Positions 36,932-45,019 of a stretch of 64,000 nt of DNA are shown one piece after another. The stretch's first letter is position 1. The number at the start of each line of letters is the position of its first letter. Location of the stretch: NCBI GenBank assembly GCA_023389055.1, contig JAEWFA010000015.1:1-64000 (forward strand), written 5' to 3'. A program made the translations under genes and the position numbers. This stretch comes from Pseudomonadota bacterium (GTDB taxonomy: Bacteria; Pseudomonadota; Gammaproteobacteria; Burkholderiales; Burkholderiaceae_E). The notes below the pieces were generated by a model. It made no database searches and had not been told where the DNA came from. It worked only from the letters and a program-made list of their open reading frames with translations.

Positions 36932-39900
36932 ATGACGATGCGATCGGGAACACGATTCGGGCTGTGGTTGTTGCCGGCGTTGCTCGCGATGACCTTGCCG
37001 ACGCAGGCAGAGGACATCGACCTGTATGCCGGCATTGCCGGCGGGGGTGTTGCGCCCAACGTCCTCTTCTACCTGGACAACACGTCGAACTGGTCGGCGA
37101 ACGACCAGGCATGGAAGAGGGTCGATGTCGAAGCGAACTGCGTCGCGCTGAAGGACTCCAAGCAGCAGGAGCAATGCCTCGACTACGTCAAGCAGATCTT
37201 CGCAGGCGACACGTCGCTCGTGCAGGGCGCCGTCGAGGCGCGCGCGCTGCGGATGGTGTTGAACGAACTGGTCTGCAAGGACGGAGCGACGCACAAGGCG
37301 AACGTCGGGATCATGATGTTCGCGCCATCCACCATCGGCTCCGCGGACGGGAGCTCGGTCACGAGCACGTACATCCGGCACCGGATCCGCCCGCTCGACG
37401 CCGCGGGTTGCACCGCGATCCTGGACGATCTCGATCGGATCGGCAACGACCCGGGCGACGATTCACTGAAGACGTCGTCGTCCGCAGGTTACGGCGCTGG
37501 GCTGTACGAGGCGTTCAAGTATTTCGGGGGCTGGACCGACTTGCCCAAGTCTCAATTCGACAGCACGCATTTCGGGCCCGACCGCTATGGGAACAAGGTC
37601 GACTACAAGGGGGTGACGCTGGAGGACCCGAAGGCGTTCACCGATGAATCGAGCCGCACACGATACAAGAGCCCGCTGGTCGATGGCGCGTCCTGCACGA
37701 ACAACTATCTCGTCCTCGTCGGCAATACTTGGCCGAACAGCGATTTCGGCACCGATACGAACGCGGCGCCGCATCCCACCAACCTGCTCACGTCGCGCCT
37801 GGGCTACAACCCCGCGCAGATCTATCCGAAGCCGCTGCTGTCGTCCTCCAAATCCGACGTCCGCTTCGGTGACGAATGGGCGCAATACCTTGCCACGCAC
37901 GACGTGAGCGACGCGCCCGGCATCCAGAACGTGCGCATGTTCACGGTCGACGTCTTCAACAAGAAGGCCAATTCCAAGCAGGGCGACCTGCTCCGATCGA
38001 TGGCCGCGCAAAGCGGCGAGGGCGGATACTACCCGGTAGGCGGCGATCTCTATGCCCTGGTCACTGCGTTCGTCGACATCCTGACGCAGATCGTTTCGGT
38101 CAACAGCGTGTTCGCTTCCGCCTCGCTGCCGGTGAGCGTCAATACACAGGGCACGTTCCTGAACCAGGTGTTCATGGGCGTGTTTCGCCCGGATGTCGAT
38201 GCGCAGCAGCGCTGGGCCGGAAACCTGAAGCAGTATCGCTTCGGGCTGCGGGGCGGGTCGATGTTCCTGGCCGATGCGAACGGCGACGTCGCCGTCGACG
38301 CGGTCAACACCGGTTTCATCCAGAACTGCGCGGTCAGCTATTGGACGAGCGATAGCGGCAGCTACTGGCAAACGATCGTCGGCATGAACAGGCCCCACGG
38401 GTGCCTGACGTCGACGATGTCGAGCTGGTCGGACATGCCCGACGGACCGATGGTCGAACGGGGTGGGGTTGCGCAGCGCCTGCGCGATCCGTCGTTCCCG
38501 GCATCGGCGCGGAATATCCGTACCTGCTCGTCGGCGGGGTGCACGGGACTGGCGAATTTCACTGCGGCAGCAACGGGGCTTCCCGCCGAACTCGTCCGGT
38601 GGGTTCGAGGCGAGAACGTCGGGGACGGATATCACGTCGTCGACAAGCAGCCGGACGGGAGCTACAGCAAGCTGACCGACTACGGTCTCGGCAGTAGCGT
38701 CACGCGGCCGACCGTGCACGGCGAAGTGGTGCACTCCAGGCCGCTGGCGGTGAACTACGGCGTGAGCGGAGTCGACGACGTCGTCGTCTTCTACGGCGCC
38801 GGCGACGGAATGCTGCGGGCGATCAACGGGAACCAGGGCGCGAGCGACGGCAACGAGCTGTGGGCGTTCGTCGCTCCGGAGCACTGGGGCAAGTTCGAGC
38901 GGTTGCGAACGAATTCGCCGCTCGTGTCGTTCCCGGACGTGTCATCGAACCCGGCTCCTCAACCGAAGGACTACTTCTTCGACGGGTCGATCGGAGGCTA
39001 CCAGGAGCGCGATGCGTCGTCGGTGCAGAAGGTCTACATCTATCCTGCGATGCGCAGGGGCGGACGCGCCGTCTATGCCTTCGACGTGACGACGAAACCG
39101 AGTTCGACGCAGCCGAAGTTGATGTGGCGCTACAGCGATGCCGACGATAGTCGGATGGGGGAGAGCTGGTCGACGCCGGTTGCGATTCGCGTCAAGGGCA
39201 TCGCCGATCCGCTGGTGGTGTTCGGCGCGGGATACGACAGTTGCGAGGACGACGAGGATCCGGCATCGAAGTGCGCAGGCGTGACGCGCGGACGCGGCGT
39301 CGTCGTGCGCGATGCGCAATCAGCGACGCTGATCAACCACCGGTTTTTCGACCCCGACGTCGACGCCGACGGCGGACGCTTCGCCGGTGACGGCGGACGT
39401 TTCGTGGCCGACATGACCACAGCGGATATCAACCGCGACGGCTTCGTCGATGCAATCTACGCGGTGGACACGCGCGGAAACATCTGGCGCATCAACACCA
39501 GTGACCCCGCCGCCGGATACGCCGGCTACCCAGGCGGTGTAGACGATTGGCCAATGGTCAAGGTCGCAGCCGTGGCGCAATGGGACGGTGCCGAATCCGA
39601 GCGTCGCAAGTTGATGTACGCGCCGAGCACGGTAGTCCTGGGCAGTCAGGTGACCGTGCTGGTCGGCACGGGTGACCGCGAGAAGCCGTCGTCGTCGTCG
39701 AAGGCGGCAAAGGTGATGAACCGCTTCTACGGCATCCGCGACGACGTGACGGTCACTTCGGACGTCGAGCCGGTTATTGGCTACGGTTCCAGTGCCGGGG
39801 GCGTGGACCTGGCCGACCTCAAGAACGTGACGGAAATGAGCCCGATCGATCCGGCAGCATTGACCTCGTTCAGGGGCGGCTGGTTCCGCGACTTGTCCAC

Positions 39901-40264
39901 CACGAGCGAGCCTTACGAGCAGGTCGTGACGGCGCCTCTCACGCTCGCCGGCGTCACCTATTTCAGCACTTATCAGGCCGAGTCGAATCCGGCGGGCGCT
40001 TGCAGCAACCTGGGCACCGCACGGGCGTACCAGGTCGACTTCCAGACCGGGACGCGCCTGGCCGACCGGCCGCTGGTCAGCGTGTTCGTCTCGCAGGGGT
40101 TTCCGCCGTCCCCTGTCGGCGGCGTGGTGCTCGTCGATGGCAAGCTCGTGCCCTTCGTAATCGGCGGACCAGGGCCGACGCCGTTGTCGCCGATCAAGGT
40201 CACGCCGAAGGTTCGCGCAGACCGAAAACCGGTGTATCGCTACCAGGGTATCGACAGCCTGTAA
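36932..40264 (+). CDS. pilY1: pilus tip adhesin/assembly protein PilY1
   Basis: A 1110-residue secreted protein with an N-terminal signal peptide (about 1-26, ending TQAEDI). The C-terminal half (about 600-1000) is the Neisseria_PilC beta-propeller, with VVFYGAGDGMLRAINGN, MRRGGRAVYAFDV and a calcium-binding loop ADINRDGFVDAIYAVD near 830. In Pseudomonas and Neisseria this calcium site controls pilus extension and retraction. The N-terminal part is the variable, possibly adhesive region. The base composition looks less GC-rich than the neighbouring metabolic genes. Confidence 0.92.
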   Translation: MTMRSGTRFGLWLLPALLAMTLPTQAEDIDLYAGIAGGGVAPNVLFYLDNTSNWSANDQAWKRVDVEANCVALKDSKQQEQCLDYVKQIFAGDTSLVQGAVEARALRMVLNELVCKDGATHKANVGIMMFAPSTIGSADGSSVTSTYIRHRIRPLDAAGCTAILDDLDRIGNDPGDDSLKTSSSAGYGAGLYEAFKYFGGWTDLPKSQFDSTHFGPDRYGNKVDYKGVTLEDPKAFTDESSRTRYKSPLVDGASCTNNYLVLVGNTWPNSDFGTDTNAAPHPTNLLTSRLGYNPAQIYPKPLLSSSKSDVRFGDEWAQYLATHDVSDAPGIQNVRMFTVDVFNKKANSKQGDLLRSMAAQSGEGGYYPVGGDLYALVTAFVDILTQIVSVNSVFASASLPVSVNTQGTFLNQVFMGVFRPDVDAQQRWAGNLKQYRFGLRGGSMFLADANGDVAVDAVNTGFIQNCAVSYWTSDSGSYWQTIVGMNRPHGCLTSTMSSWSDMPDGPMVERGGVAQRLRDPSFPASARNIRTCSSAGCTGLANFTAAATGLPAELVRWVRGENVGDGYHVVDKQPDGSYSKLTDYGLGSSVTRPTVHGEVVHSRPLAVNYGVSGVDDVVVFYGAGDGMLRAINGNQGASDGNELWAFVAPEHWGKFERLRTNSPLVSFPDVSSNPAPQPKDYFFDGSIGGYQERDASSVQKVYIYPAMRRGGRAVYAFDVTTKPSSTQPKLMWRYSDADDSRMGESWSTPVAIRVKGIADPLVVFGAGYDSCEDDEDPASKCAGVTRGRGVVVRDAQSATLINHRFFDPDVDADGGRFAGDGGRFVADMTTADINRDGFVDAIYAVDTRGNIWRINTSDPAAGYAGYPGGVDDWPMVKVAAVAQWDGAESERRKLMYAPSTVVLGSQVTVLVGTGDREKPSSSSKAAKVMNRFYGIRDDVTVTSDVEPVIGYGSSAGGVDLADLKNVTEMSPIDPAALTSFRGGWFRDLSTTSEPYEQVVTAPLTLAGVTYFSTYQAESNPAGACSNLGTARAYQVDFQTGTRLADRPLVSVFVSQGFPPSPVGGVVLVDGKLVPFVIGGPGPTPLSPIKVTPKVRADRKPVYRYQGIDSL

Positions 40265-40289
40265 TGCGCAGGGCGGCCGCGCCCGGCGC

Positions 40290-41015
40290 TCAGCCGATCA
40301 ACTCCCAGCGCACGCGGTCTTCATAGACCAGCGTGCGCTGCGGCCCGTCCGGCATCAGCCACTGGCCCGTCCACTCGCGCATCACCCACCGTCGCACCTC
40401 GGGCACGTACCACGCCGTGTCCCAGCGCCGGCAGTCGTCGCGCCAGATGTCGGCGTGCCGGAAGCGGATCGTGCGATCGACGCGCAGTGCGAGGAACTCG
40501 CCGGCGGGTACGCGCACGCGCTGCCAGCCTGGCGTAACCAGCCAATCACCCCACCACAGCGGGAAGTCGGGGCTGGCGTCGGTGCGGTATTGCGTGGAGA
40601 TGCGCGAGGAAACGCCGGCCGCCAGCGGAATCGGCAGCACCGGCACCGGCGTCTCGAAATGCTGCGTCAGGTCGTAGGACGGTTCCTGGACGATCCGGGA
40701 GGGATCGGCCCATACCTCGTCGGCGCGCGGGCGGCCGTTCGATTCGGTGAGCGCGATGCGGATTCCCTGCGCGCCCGACTCGACGCAGCGCGCAATGAGC
40801 TCTGCGCGCGGCGCGCCGCGATAGAGGTCGATTTCGGCGTAACGCCATTGCTGCCCGACGCGAGGCGGCGCTGCCGTGGTCGCGCCGGCGGGCGGCGCCT
40901 CGAACACCTGCGTGGCGCAGCCGGGGAGCACGGCGAGCGCGCCGGCGCCCAGCAGCAGGCGACGGCGCACCGGCGAGGGCGGCGGGAGAGGCGGGCGCGG
41001 CAGGTCGCAGGCCAT
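40290..41015 (-). CDS. predicted lipoprotein of unknown function
   Basis: A 241-residue protein from the ATG at 41015. An Arg-rich stretch (VRRRLLLGAGALAVLPGC) gives a signal with lipobox LPGC; the paired Arg may allow Tat export. The mature part is globular, Trp-rich and without a motif I know. The ATG is uncertain; an in-frame start at 41087 exists. It is convergent with pilY1 (25 bp between) but gives no sign of belonging to the pilus. Confidence 0.7.
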   Translation of the reverse strand: MACDLPRPPLPPPSPVRRRLLLGAGALAVLPGCATQVFEAPPAGATTAAPPRVGQQWRYAEIDLYRGAPRAELIARCVESGAQGIRIALTESNGRPRADEVWADPSRIVQEPSYDLTQHFETPVPVLPIPLAAGVSSRISTQYRTDASPDFPLWWGDWLVTPGWQRVRVPAGEFLALRVDRTIRFRHADIWRDDCRRWDTAWYVPEVRRWVMREWTGQWLMPDGPQRTLVYEDRVRWELIG

Positions 41016-41136
41016 GATGCAGGGGCTCGCTTGGCGCTCGTGTGGGAGCGCCCAGCTTACCCCGCGTGCCGCAGGTTCCCCGAACAAGACCTTCGAGCGC
41101 CTGCGCCGGAAGGTCGCGCTTCGAATTGCAGCGTCC

Positions 41137-41511
41137 TCAGCCCATCGCTCGCCGATCCACTACGCGCAGCCAGCCCTTGATCATCCGGTACGCGAACCAG
41201 ACCTGCGCGACGACGAAAAACGGGATGAAGCCGATCGTGAGCAGTGTCGGCACGAGCAGCACGACGAACCACAGCACGAACCACCAGAACGAGCGCGTCT
41301 GCCAGCGGAAGTGCGACTCGTAGATCGTGCCGTGCGCGTCGTCGCGCTTGATGTACGCGATGATCAGCCCGACGATGAAGCCGATGATCGTGAAGAGTCC
41401 GAGCAGGTGCATCGCATAGCCGAACATCGCGTAGCCGCGCAGCGAGTGGTCGCGCGGATCGAGCGGTTCGATCGTGTCGATGACGACGTCGCGGCGGGCG
41501 GGTTCGGCCAT
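41137..41511 (-). CDS. DUF4870-like small membrane protein
   Basis: A 124-residue protein with about three hydrophobic segments (YAMHLLGLFTIIGFIVGLII, then WWFVLWFVVLLVPTLLTIG and IPFFVVAQVW). YIKRDDAHGTIYESHFRWQTRSFWW between them is typical of the DUF4870/Tic20-like group, whose function is unknown. Start is the ATG at 41511 with GAGGAG before it. It lies 37 bp downstream of pntB and may be co-transcribed with it. Confidence 0.75.
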   Translation of the reverse strand: MAEPARRDVVIDTIEPLDPRDHSLRGYAMFGYAMHLLGLFTIIGFIVGLIIAYIKRDDAHGTIYESHFRWQTRSFWWFVLWFVVLLVPTLLTIGFIPFFVVAQVWFAYRMIKGWLRVVDRRAMG

Positions 41512-41548
41512 TGGGCTCCTCGTTCGGCGGTTCGATCGATGCGATGCG

Positions 41549-42973
41549 CTATTCGATCGCCTTGACCATGTCCTCGACGACCTTCTTCGCATCGCCGAAG
41601 ACCATCATCGTCTTGTCCATGTAGAAGAGCTCGTTGTCGAGCCCGGCGTAGCCCGAGGCCATCGAGCGCTTGTTGACGATGACCTGGCGCGCCTTGTACG
41701 CCTCGAGGATCGGCATCCCGGCGATCGGCGATTTCGGATCCTTCGCTGCCGGGTTTACGACGTCGTTCGCCCCGAGCACGAGGACGACGTCGGTGTCGCC
41801 GAACTCCGGGTTGACGTCGTCCATCTCGAAGACCTGGTCGTAGGGAACCTCGGCTTCGGCGAGCAGCACGTTCATGTGGCCGGGCATGCGGCCGGCCACC
41901 GGGTGGATCGCGTACTTGACGCTCACGCCGCGCGCGGTCAGCTTGTCGGTGAGCTCCTTCAGCGGGTGCTGCGCACGCGCCACTGCCAGGCCGTAGCCGG
42001 GGACGATCATCACGCTGTCGGCGTTGCCCAGCAGGAATGCTGCGTCGTCGGGCGAGCCCGACCTCACCGGGCGCTGTTCGGCCGCGCCAGCTGCGCCGCC
42101 CGCGCTCGTGTCGCTGCCGAAGCCGCCGAGGACCACGTTGAAGAACGAGCGGTTCATCGCCCGGCACATGATGTACGACAGGATTGCACCGGAAGAGCCG
42201 ACCAGCGAGCCGGCGATGATCAGCATGCTGTTCTGCAGCGAGAAGCCGATGCCGGCGGCGGCCCAGCCCGAATAGCTGTTGAGCATCGAGATGACCACCG
42301 GCATGTCGGCGCCGCCGATGGGGATGATGATCAGCACGCCCAGCACGAAGGCGAGGGCGGTCATGACCCAGAACGGCGTCCACTGCTGCGTGAAGTAGAA
42401 CCACAGCCCGAATCCGATCATCGCGACCGCCAGCGCGAGGTTCAGCAGGTGCTGGCCGGGGAAGACGACCGGCGCGCCCTGGAACAGGCGGAACTTGTAC
42501 TTGCCCGAGAGCTTGCCGAAGGCGATGACCGACCCGGAGAAAGTGATCGCGCCGACGAAGGTGCCGATGAAGAGTTCGAGCCGGTTGCCCATCGGGATCG
42601 GCTCGCCGCGCGCGACGATGTTGAAGGCCCACGGCTCGGCTACCGCCGCGATCGCGATGAAGACCGCAGCCAGGCCGATCATCGAGTGCATGAACGCAAT
42701 GAGCTCGGGCATCTTCGTCATTTCGACGCGCTGCGCGAGCAGGGTGCCGAACACGCCGCCGGTCGCCACGCCGAGCGCGATCCAGAAGTAGCCCAGGCCC
42801 GTTGCGCCGAGTTGTGCGAGCAGCGCGAGCGTGGTCAGCACGGCGATCGCCATGCCGACCATCCCGAAAGTATTTCCTCGGCGCGACGTGGTCGGATGCG
42901 ACAGCCCTTTCAGCGCCTGGATGAAGCAGACCGAGGCGACGAGATACAGCAGGACGACCGTGTTCAGGCTCAT
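41549..42973 (-). CDS. pntB: NAD(P) transhydrogenase subunit beta
   Basis: A 474-residue subunit. About nine membrane helices (1-270) form part of the proton channel. The C-terminal NADP(H)-binding domain III (from about 300) has VPGYGLAVARAQH, IHPVAGRMPGHMNVLLAEA and NKRSMASGYAGLDNELFY. The enzyme couples proton entry to reduction of NADP+ by NADH. ATG overlaps the pntAB end by 4 bp. Confidence 0.95.
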   Translation of the reverse strand: MSLNTVVLLYLVASVCFIQALKGLSHPTTSRRGNTFGMVGMAIAVLTTLALLAQLGATGLGYFWIALGVATGGVFGTLLAQRVEMTKMPELIAFMHSMIGLAAVFIAIAAVAEPWAFNIVARGEPIPMGNRLELFIGTFVGAITFSGSVIAFGKLSGKYKFRLFQGAPVVFPGQHLLNLALAVAMIGFGLWFYFTQQWTPFWVMTALAFVLGVLIIIPIGGADMPVVISMLNSYSGWAAAGIGFSLQNSMLIIAGSLVGSSGAILSYIMCRAMNRSFFNVVLGGFGSDTSAGGAAGAAEQRPVRSGSPDDAAFLLGNADSVMIVPGYGLAVARAQHPLKELTDKLTARGVSVKYAIHPVAGRMPGHMNVLLAEAEVPYDQVFEMDDVNPEFGDTDVVLVLGANDVVNPAAKDPKSPIAGMPILEAYKARQVIVNKRSMASGYAGLDNELFYMDKTMMVFGDAKKVVEDMVKAIE

Positions 42974-43287
42974 TTCGCGGCTCCCGCGCGCGCCTTCGGT
43001 TCCTTCTTGCGGAACATCTCGAGCATTCGGCGCGTCACGAGGAAACCGCCGAACACGTTCACCGACGCGAGCGCGACCGCCATCACACCCATGAACTTGC
43101 CGAGCGGCGTGTCGGTGAGCGCCGCCGCAAGCATCGCGCCGACGATGACGATCGCCGAGATCGCGTTCGTCACCGCCATCAGCGGCGTGTGCAGCGCGGG
43201 CGTGACGTTCCAGACGACGTGATAGCCGACATAGACCGCGAGCACGAAGATCGTGAGGTTGATGACGGTGGGCGAGATGGCTTCCAT
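42970..43287 (-). CDS. pntAB: NAD(P) transhydrogenase subunit alpha part 2
   Basis: A 105-residue membrane subunit with three to four helices and the signature VTPALHTPLMAVTNAISAI. In E. coli this region is fused to PntA; here it is separate, as in Rhodospirillum. Between it and pntAA lies a 130-bp gap filled by the heptamer-repeat element. Confidence 0.94.
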   Translation of the reverse strand: MEAISPTVINLTIFVLAVYVGYHVVWNVTPALHTPLMAVTNAISAIVIVGAMLAAALTDTPLGKFMGVMAVALASVNVFGGFLVTRRMLEMFRKKEPKARAGAAK

Positions 43288-43315
43288 CGGTGTTGGTCGT
43301 TGGGGTGGATCGTCG

Positions 43316-43413
43316 TGAAGGGTGAAGGGTGAAGGGTGAAGGGCATCGAGCCGGCTCTCACGCCCGTCTCGTTTGCCCGCACCCCTTCACCCTTCACCCT
43401 TCACCCTTCACTC
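43316..43413. repeat. palindromic heptamer-repeat element, copy 2
   Basis: Four direct GTGAAGG units on the left, a core with CGAGCCGGCT, and four CCTTCAC units on the right; the arms are fully complementary. It shares core and heptamers with copy 1 at 15167-15257, and both copies have the same orientation relative to the minus-strand gene end beside them. It sits inside the pnt operon, between pntAA and pntAB. Confidence 0.8.
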
Positions 43414-43442
43414 GACGGTCAACTGCGGAGCAGTTGACCGTC
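43414..43442 (-). other. perfect 13-bp hairpin over the pntAA stop codon
   Basis: GACGGTCAACTGC (43414-43426) and GCAGTTGACCGTC (43430-43442) are exact inverse complements with loop GGA. The pntAA stop codon (43419-43421) lies in one arm. It directly abuts the heptamer-repeat element, as the hairpin at 15260 does for copy 1. Confidence 0.7.
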
Positions 43443-44534
43443 TCTGCACATCAAACACGCTTTCACGATGTCGTCCTCGAGATCGATGTTCAGCGGGCCT
43501 TCCTTCGTGACGACGAGCTTCAGGAAGTCGAGGACGTTGCGCGCGTACAGGGCCGAAGCGTCGGCGGCGACCTTTGCCGGCAGGTTCGTCTCGCCGACGA
43601 TCGTTACGCCGTGGCGCACGACGGTGCGACCGGGTTCGCTCAACGGACAGTTGCCGCCCTGCTCGACGGCCAGGTCGACGATGACGGAGCCCGCCTTCAT
43701 CGAGCGCACCATCTCCTCGGTGACGAGCACCGGGGCCTTGCGTCCGGGAATCAGCGCGGTGGTGATGACGATGTCGGCCTGCTCGATGCGCCTGGCGACC
43801 ATCGCCGCCTGGCGCTTCATCCAGCTCTCGGGCATCGGACGTGCGTAGCCGCCGACACCCTGCGCGATCTCGCGTTCCTCGTCGGTTTCGTACGGCACGT
43901 CGATGAACTTCGCGCCGAGCGATTCGATCTGCTCCTTGACCGCCGGCCGCACGTCGGAGGCTTCGATGACGGCGCCGAGCCGCTTTGCGGTGGCGATTGC
44001 CTGCAAACCGGCCACGCCGGCGCCGAGAATGACGACGCGCGCGGCCTTCACCGTGCCGGCGGCGGTCATCAGCATCGGGAAGAATCGCTGGTAGGCGTTC
44101 GCCGCGAGGATCACCGCCTTGTAGCCGGCGATGTTCGCTTGCGACGACAGCACGTCCATGCTTTGCGCGCGCGTCGTGCGCGGTGCGGCTTCGAGCGCGA
44201 AGGCGGTGAGGCCCGCTTCGCACAGGCGTTGCAGCCCGTCGCGGTCGAAGGGGTCGAGCATGCCGACCAGCGTGCTGCCGGCGCGCATCGAGCGCAGTTC
44301 CTCGGGGGAAGGCGCGCGCACTTTCAGCACCATCTCCGCGCCGAGCGCCTCGGTGGCATCGACGATCTTTGCGCCGGCGGCGACATAGGCGTCGTCGGTC
44401 TGGCTCGCGACCAGTCCGGCATCGTGCTCGACGAGCAACTGATGGCCGCCGGCGGCAAGCTTCTTCACCGTCTCGGCCGTCGCGGCCACGCGTGCCTCGC
44501 CGGCACGGGTCTCCGCGGGAACGCCAATTCGCAT
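43419..44534 (-). CDS. pntAA: NAD(P) transhydrogenase subunit alpha part 1
   Basis: A 371-residue soluble NAD(H)-binding domain I. It has MRIGVPAETRAGEARVA, the Rossmann loop VVILGAGVAGLQAIATAKRLGA near 167-188, the proton-coupled site region, and KAPVLVTEEMVRSMKAGSVIVDLAVEQGGN. First gene of pntAA-pntAB-pntB. Its 3' end forms part of a perfect hairpin next to a repeat element, so the last residues (RDGQLLRS) may come from that insertion. Confidence 0.94.
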   Translation of the reverse strand: MRIGVPAETRAGEARVAATAETVKKLAAGGHQLLVEHDAGLVASQTDDAYVAAGAKIVDATEALGAEMVLKVRAPSPEELRSMRAGSTLVGMLDPFDRDGLQRLCEAGLTAFALEAAPRTTRAQSMDVLSSQANIAGYKAVILAANAYQRFFPMLMTAAGTVKAARVVILGAGVAGLQAIATAKRLGAVIEASDVRPAVKEQIESLGAKFIDVPYETDEEREIAQGVGGYARPMPESWMKRQAAMVARRIEQADIVITTALIPGRKAPVLVTEEMVRSMKAGSVIVDLAVEQGGNCPLSEPGRTVVRHGVTIVGETNLPAKVAADASALYARNVLDFLKLVVTKEGPLNIDLEDDIVKACLMCRDGQLLRS

Positions 44535-44649
44535 TCGAATTCCTCGAGGGTCCGGATAAAGGGATCAGGGGTCGGCCGCGTATTGTAAGGTGCCGGCGAC
44601 GGCCGACGGTGCCGGCCCGCGCGCTTTCGCGCCGGCCGCCATCACGTTG

Positions 44650-44919
44650 GCCTGAGCGACACGTTGCGACGGAGATCGTCCCGGCGACCTCCGTCGCACC
44701 GGTGAGCCAGACGAGCTCGAGGCTCAGCGGCTCGAACCACGTCGGCATCATCGGCAGGTAGCGCTCGGTATCGTGGACGAAGTGGTCGACGCCAGTGAAC
44801 ACAAAGCCCGCCACCATCCCGTGGCGCATGGCGGAGCGCAACGTGGGTCGTCGGCGCGCCAGCCGTTGGGCAAGCGCGCTCGTTGCGGCGACGGCCGCCA
44901 TCAGGAGAAGGAAGCTCAT
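44650..44919 (-). pseudogene. DoxX-like membrane protein remnant
   Basis: The N-terminal part reads like a DoxX-family protein: a hydrophobic start (MSFLLLMAAVAATSALAQRL), then HGMVAGFVFTGVDHFVHDTERYLPMMP and LVWLTGATEVAGTI. After this point similarity stops. The frame then runs without a stop into pntAA in the wrong frame. A short piece in another frame (QANVMAAG) resembles the later part of the family, so a deletion with a frameshift is likely. I read it as a decayed gene; it could also encode a short truncated product. Confidence 0.5.
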
Positions 44920-44995
44920 GGTGTTTGAGGCTGCGCAAGTCGAGCAGGTCTTGCAGCAGTTCGCCCGGCGCTACGCCGGCACGAGCCGGCGCTGA
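44918..44995 (+). CDS. possible 25-codon small ORF upstream of mnmA
   Basis: ATG at 44918 with a strong AGGAG at a good distance, ending 24 bp before mnmA. The 25-residue product (MVFEAAQVEQVLQQFARRY...) has no known match. Antisense to the start of the DoxX remnant, so the good ribosome site could be chance. Confidence 0.25.
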   Translation: MVFEAAQVEQVLQQFARRYAGTSRR

Positions 44996-45001
44996 GGCCG
45001 T

Positions 45002-45010
45002 TGCTATGAT
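45002..45010 (+). promoter_or_regulatory. extended -10 promoter of mnmA
   Basis: TGCTATGAT, an extended -10 only about 10 bp before the mnmA ATG. If used, the mRNA would have a leader of just a few bases. No Shine-Dalgarno is visible. Confidence 0.45.
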
Positions 45011-45019
45011 GAAAAACTG

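Noticed and set aside
41033..41052. Hairpin GGCGCTC / GAGCGCC upstream of the lipoprotein gene as a terminator
   Set aside because: No T-tract on either strand; common by chance at this GC content.
43408..44919. A 503-codon minus-strand frame joining the DoxX-like start to the pntAA region
   Set aside because: Beyond about 44650 it reads pntAA in the wrong frame; only the first 90 codons resemble a protein family.
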